Origin: Phycisphaerales bacterium UBA2266
GTDB lineage: Bacteria; Planctomycetota; Phycisphaerae; Sedimentisphaerales; Anaerobacaceae
Length of the DNA: 9,320 bases
Assembly: GCA_002347125.1 (NCBI GenBank)
Contig: DDXG01000039.1
Location: 1 to 9,320, forward strand
Reading direction: 5' to 3'
Below are positions 6,565 to 9,320 of the stretch, in pieces. Position numbers and translations under genes: made by a program. The notes under the pieces are model-generated. The model was not told the DNA's origin and did no database searches. It worked only from the letters and a program-made list of their open reading frames with translations. The stretch's first letter is position 1. The number at the start of each line of letters is the position of its first letter.

Positions 6565-6594
6565 GAGAATGGGCCCGTTCAAAGTAGCTCATCA

Positions 6595-6620
6595 GGGCCG
6601 TGGCACTGCCGCCACGGCCC
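6595..6620 (+). terminator. Strong hairpin after the propeller-protein gene
   Basis: GGGCCGTGGC (6595-6604) and GCCACGGCCC (6611-6620) form a perfect 10-bp GC-rich stem with a 6-nt loop, 31 nt past the stop codon. The following GATCTTCAATC is only weakly T-rich, so intrinsic termination is likely but not certain. It sits between convergent genes. Confidence 0.6.
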
Positions 6621-6699
6621 GATCTTCAATCACTTGCCACGAGCCGCAAATGACCGGCAACTGAATGGCGGCAAGCGTCTGACGGCTGCGTGCCCGCAT

Positions 6700-6734
6700 G
6701 GTCTGTGGTCTACGGTCTGAGGTCTACGGTCTCG
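6700..6734. repeat. Heptamer tandem array, unit GGTCTNN, containing the rsmH stop codon
   Basis: Five perfect-register units: GGTCTGT, GGTCTAC, GGTCTGA, GGTCTAC, GGTCTCG. On the minus strand the array encodes the last residues of RsmH (ETVDLRP) and its TAG stop at 6712-6710. The usual RsmH C-terminus follows shortly after the NPRSAPAKLR motif, so the array has probably replaced or overrun the original end. Confidence 0.75.
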
Positions 6735-7822
6735 CGGGGTTTGGCGGCCCAGCGGAGTTTGGCTGGGGCGCTGCGGGGGTTTTGGCGGCGTTCTTCGTGG
6801 GTGGGGGTGATGGGGTCTTCGGCGGCGGATTCGTAGACGCCGGTGTGGAGGGCTTCGCGGAAGGACTGCTTGACGAGGCGGTCCTCGCCGCTGTGGAAGC
6901 TGATGACGGCGATGCGTCCGCCCGGGCGCAGGCAGTACGGCGCGACGCGCAGCAGCTCGCGGAGGCGGCCGAGTTCATCGTTGACGAGCATCCGCAGGGC
7001 CTGGAACGTGCGAGCGGCCGGGTGCGGCGGCGGCGATTTGGAACTACGTTGCTGCTGTCGCCAGGCCTGCCGCTTCAGGCCGCGGGCCTCGAAGACCAGG
7101 TCCACCAGTTGCAGGGTCCGTGTAATCGGCCGGATGGCCCGCTCGGCCACGATTCGCCGGGCGATGGCGGCATGGTCCGGCTCGTCCGCCAGGTCTCGCA
7201 AAGCCTCGGCAATCTCCCGCTCGGTGAGGGCGGCCAGCAGGTCGGCGGCCGTCCGCTTGAGTCGGTCGTCCATGCGCATATCGAGCGGGCCATCGTGCTT
7301 GTAGCTCATGCCGCGATGCGGGTCGTCGATTTGCATGCTCGATACGCCAAGATCGACGAAGATAATGTCGCAGGCGGACAGTCCCTCCTTGCCCAGGACG
7401 CCCGCGATCCCCGCGAAGTTGCCGCGATGCAGGCTCACATTGGGATACTCGGCCGTGAGGCGCCGGCCGGTCCGCTCCAGTTGGGTCCCATCGACATCGA
7501 GGCCGATCAGTCGTCCGGATGGGCCTATGGCCTCAAGGAACCGCCGGGTGTGGCCGCCATGACCCAGCGTGCCGTCGACGACGACCTCGCCCGGCCCCGG
7601 CCGCAGGCCGGCGAGCACCTCCTCCATGAGCACCGGAACATGCGAGCCGGCCGGCGTAATACCCTTGGCCCGCAGATGGGCTGCCATGTCCGGGTGCGAC
7701 TCGATATCGTGCTCTTTGTACTTCTCCTCGTAACGCCTGGGGTGCGTGCCGGCGTATCGCGGCCGTCGCTTGTGGGGTCTCGATTCATTGCCCGAGGATT
7801 CGGGTGTGTCCGTCGGTGTCAT
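6710..7822 (-). CDS. rsmH: 16S rRNA (cytosine-1402 N4)-methyltransferase RsmH (MraW)
   Basis: 370 residues. The start at 7822 has GGAG spaced 5 nt and a well-placed promoter; further in-frame ATGs upstream (to 7897) lack support. RsmH methylates N4 of C1402 in the ribosomal P site using SAM, in the cytoplasm. Diagnostic motifs in order: HVPVLMEEVL (61-70), SAM motif DGTLGHGGHT (83-92), DLGVSSMQID (157-166), GPLDMRMD (178-185), HPAARTFQALR (267-277), ISFHSGEDRLVK (307-318) and NPRSAPAKLR (348-357). It is longer than the usual 310 or so residues because of a basic N-terminal extension of about 55 residues (RYAGTHPRRYEEKYKE), which I associate with planctomycete homologues, and a low-complexity RQQQRSSKSPPP stretch before the HPA motif. 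It stands alone: no mraZ, ftsL or other division/cell-wall cluster gene follows. The last residues and the stop come from a heptamer array. Confidence 0.95.
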   Translation of the reverse strand: MTPTDTPESSGNESRPHKRRPRYAGTHPRRYEEKYKEHDIESHPDMAAHLRAKGITPAGSHVPVLMEEVLAGLRPGPGEVVVDGTLGHGGHTRRFLEAIGPSGRLIGLDVDGTQLERTGRRLTAEYPNVSLHRGNFAGIAGVLGKEGLSACDIIFVDLGVSSMQIDDPHRGMSYKHDGPLDMRMDDRLKRTAADLLAALTEREIAEALRDLADEPDHAAIARRIVAERAIRPITRTLQLVDLVFEARGLKRQAWRQQQRSSKSPPPHPAARTFQALRMLVNDELGRLRELLRVAPYCLRPGGRIAVISFHSGEDRLVKQSFREALHTGVYESAAEDPITPTHEERRQNPRSAPAKLRWAAKPRETVDLRP

Positions 7823-7846
7823 GGTATCTCCAGCAGCATGACCGCG

Positions 7847-7875
7847 AGGATAGACGATGCGCATGAGACGATCAA
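7847..7875 (-). promoter_or_regulatory. Promoter of rsmH
   Basis: On the minus strand TTGATC (7875-7870, 4/6) is followed by exactly 17 bp and TATCCT (7852-7847, 4/6). The start of transcription would be near 7840, with a leader of about 18 nt that just accommodates the GGAG ribosome site before the ATG at 7822. It supports that start over the more upstream ATGs. Confidence 0.5.
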
Positions 7876-7901
7876 GAGGCCGCATGGGCCGGTGCACCTG
7901 C

Positions 7902-7930
7902 TTTGCTTTCGGCCGCCGGATGCGTATAAT
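7902..7930 (+). promoter_or_regulatory. Promoter of the sodium:solute symporter gene
   Basis: A perfect TATAAT lies at 7925-7930. The -35 is weak: TTGCTT (7903-7908, 3/6) with a 16-bp spacer, or TTTGCT (7902-7907) with 17. Transcription would start near 7937, leaving a leader of about 100 nt in which I see no clear riboswitch or hairpin. It diverges from the rsmH promoter. Confidence 0.5.
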
Positions 7931-8037
7931 GGCGGGACAAGGACGCCCATGGGCCGATTCAGGCGCTCCGACAGGGCCGTCGCGTCGTCCGATGTCGTCG
8001 CGGCCGCACCGGGGCGCCGGGTCTGGAAAGGTTTTGG

Positions 8038-9320
8038 ATGACCGAATATATCCTCGCCGCCGGGCTGGGCCGGACCGACGCCGCCATCGTCGCGGTCGCC
8101 GTGCTCTTGCTGTTCGTGATCTCGTGGGTCTTCGGCCGGCGGGAGAAGGACACGAACGACTACTTCCTGGGCGGCCGTCGGATTCCGGCGGTCGTCGCCT
8201 GCCTGTCGTTCGTCGCCGCCGAGATGAGCGCGCTGACCATTGTCGGCTTTCCCGCGACGGCCTATTCGGAGAACTGGCTCTACGTCCAGTTCTTCATCGG
8301 CTCGGCCGTCGCCCGCATCAGCGTCGCCTATCTCTTCATCCCGGCCTTCTACAAGTACGACTGCACCAGCATCTATGAATTCCTCGGCCACCGCTTCGGC
8401 CGCGAGACCCAGGTCGCCGGCTCGATCTTCTTCTTCCTCACCCGTCTGATCGCCTCGGGTGTGCGCCTCTATGCTGCCTGCCTCGGCGTGTGCCTTATCA
8501 TGGACTGGACGCTCGGGCAGAGCCTGCTTCTGTTCACCGTCGTGAGTATCGTCTTCATCGCGTTCGGCGGCATCAAGGCCGTCGTCTGGGCCGGGGCGTA
8601 CCAGGCGCTCACGTTCATTGCGGCCGGGCTGGTCCTGCTGGTCTACCTGTACCAGCACATCGACGGCGGGCTGACGGAGATATGGCGGGTCGCCGGGGAA
8701 CAGGACCGTCTGGAGTTTTTTCGCTTGCGCCTCGACCCGGCCGATCCGGGCACGTTATGGGCCCTGTCGATCAACGCCTTCTTCATCGGCCTGGCCTCGT
8801 TTGGGACGGACCAGGAGATGATGCAGCGTCTGTTGACCGTGGAGACCCGCCGTAAGAGCCAGCGCACGATGCTTTCCACTATCCTGATGTACGTGGGGAT
8901 CACGTGCCTGTACCTGGCCATCGGCACGCTGTTGTTCGTCTTCTACCGGCAGAACCCGTCCGTCCCCGGGCCGGATAAGGCCAAGGAGGTCCTCTCGCAC
9001 TTTGTGGCCCACTGCCTGCCGACGGGCCTCAAGGGTCTGCTGCTGGCGGCGATTGTGATGGCGAGCATCGATTCGCCGCTCAGTTCCCTGGCGTCGTCCT
9101 TCGTGACCGACATCTATCGGCCGCTGACGGGCTCCAGGGCGGGCGAGAGGCATTATCTGATGGTCTCGCGGATCAGCGTTGTCGCCTTCGGCCTGGTTCT
9201 CATGGCCATCGCCCTGGCGTGCGAGCCGGTCGAGCAGATTCTCTGGTTCGCCTACGGCATCTTCTCCGTCACCGGCGGCGCCACGCTGGGCATATTCCTC
9301 CTGGGTCTGCTCACCCGCCG
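8038..9320 (+). CDS. Sodium:solute symporter family (SSS/SLC5) transporter, C-terminus beyond the window
   Basis: 427 codons are present and no stop is reached by the end. The ATG at 8038 follows GGAAAGG (8025-8031) by 6 nt. The protein is strongly hydrophobic, with helices near 14-33, 50-72, 82-103, 126-153, 161-178, 184-205, 240-258, 280-303, 329-350, 374-395 and 401-425. Family signs: DYFLGGRRIP (41-50), the helix-1 motif LSFVAAEMSALTIVGFPATAY (split here as 56-63 and onward), GTDQEMMQRLL (256-266), the classic SSS G.DQ..vQR signature, and a Ser-rich IDSPLSSLASSF stretch followed by TDIYRP (344-362). SSS proteins use the Na+ gradient to import sugars, sialic acid, amino acids, proline or other small solutes across the inner membrane; the substrate cannot be assigned here. 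About 80-150 residues are probably missing if the length is usual for the family. No partner gene is visible. Confidence 0.93.
   Translation, partial: MTEYILAAGLGRTDAAIVAVAVLLLFVISWVFGRREKDTNDYFLGGRRIPAVVACLSFVAAEMSALTIVGFPATAYSENWLYVQFFIGSAVARISVAYLFIPAFYKYDCTSIYEFLGHRFGRETQVAGSIFFFLTRLIASGVRLYAACLGVCLIMDWTLGQSLLLFTVVSIVFIAFGGIKAVVWAGAYQALTFIAAGLVLLVYLYQHIDGGLTEIWRVAGEQDRLEFFRLRLDPADPGTLWALSINAFFIGLASFGTDQEMMQRLLTVETRRKSQRTMLSTILMYVGITCLYLAIGTLLFVFYRQNPSVPGPDKAKEVLSHFVAHCLPTGLKGLLLAAIVMASIDSPLSSLASSFVTDIYRPLTGSRAGERHYLMVSRISVVAFGLVLMAIALACEPVEQILWFAYGIFSVTGGATLGIFLLGLLTR

Noticed and set aside
6698..8041. 447-codon plus-strand frame over rsmH
   Set aside because: It lies antisense to an unmistakable rsmH; its early part is Gly/Val-rich filler from reverse-read codons.
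8038..9320. Minus-strand frames opposite the symporter (such as 7819-8658)
   Set aside because: They are acidic/Arg-rich shadows; the plus strand encodes a textbook SSS transporter without interruption.

Overview
The window is GC-rich bacterial chromosome carrying housekeeping and secreted-protein genes. I see no phage, plasmid, CRISPR or defence genes. A Planctomycetota-like source is my best guess but is not proven. It rests on the basic N-terminal extension of RsmH, the large secreted propeller protein ending in a WPPNH...PHD domain, loose spacing between single-gene units, and the many short repeats.

Layout. (1) Positions 1-55, minus: the first codons of an exported protein with its own RBS and -10 box. 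(2) 56-730: mostly non-coding; it holds a long hairpin followed by a T-run on the minus strand (212-297; candidate small RNA or terminator) and a good promoter for the next gene. (3) 731-1417, plus: exported O-methyltransferase-fold protein. (4) 1418-1588: a large imperfect inverted repeat between convergent genes. (5) 1589-2977, minus: exported serine hydrolase of the beta-lactamase/PBP4* type, with repeat DNA inserted in frame. (6) 2978-3555: non-coding, with a candidate hydrolase promoter, two 16-bp direct repeats upstream of it and an 8-bp tandem array. (7) 3556-6564, plus: 1002-residue secreted protein with two predicted beta-propellers, two Ig-like domains and a C-terminal WPPNH domain. 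(8) 6595-6620: terminator-like hairpin. (9) 6710-7822, minus: rsmH, whose stop codon lies in a heptamer array. (10) 7823-8037: divergent promoters. (11) 8038 to the end, plus: sodium:solute symporter, cut by the window edge.

The genes alternate in strand and each appears to be its own transcription unit, so no shared pathway is visible. The hydrolase, the methyltransferase-like protein and the propeller protein are all predicted to be exported.

The most unusual signal is a set of degenerate 7-bp (once 8-bp) tandem arrays of unrelated unit sequence: GAAGGCA at 2191-2226, CGTATTA/G at 2820-2847, AGCGTTGC at 3227-3258 and GGTCTNN at 6700-6734. Three of the four are translated, two inside the hydrolase and one forming the C-terminus and stop codon of rsmH. 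This looks like a genome-wide process that seeds short heptamer repeats, some of which genes have absorbed. I found no convincing new multi-gene system.
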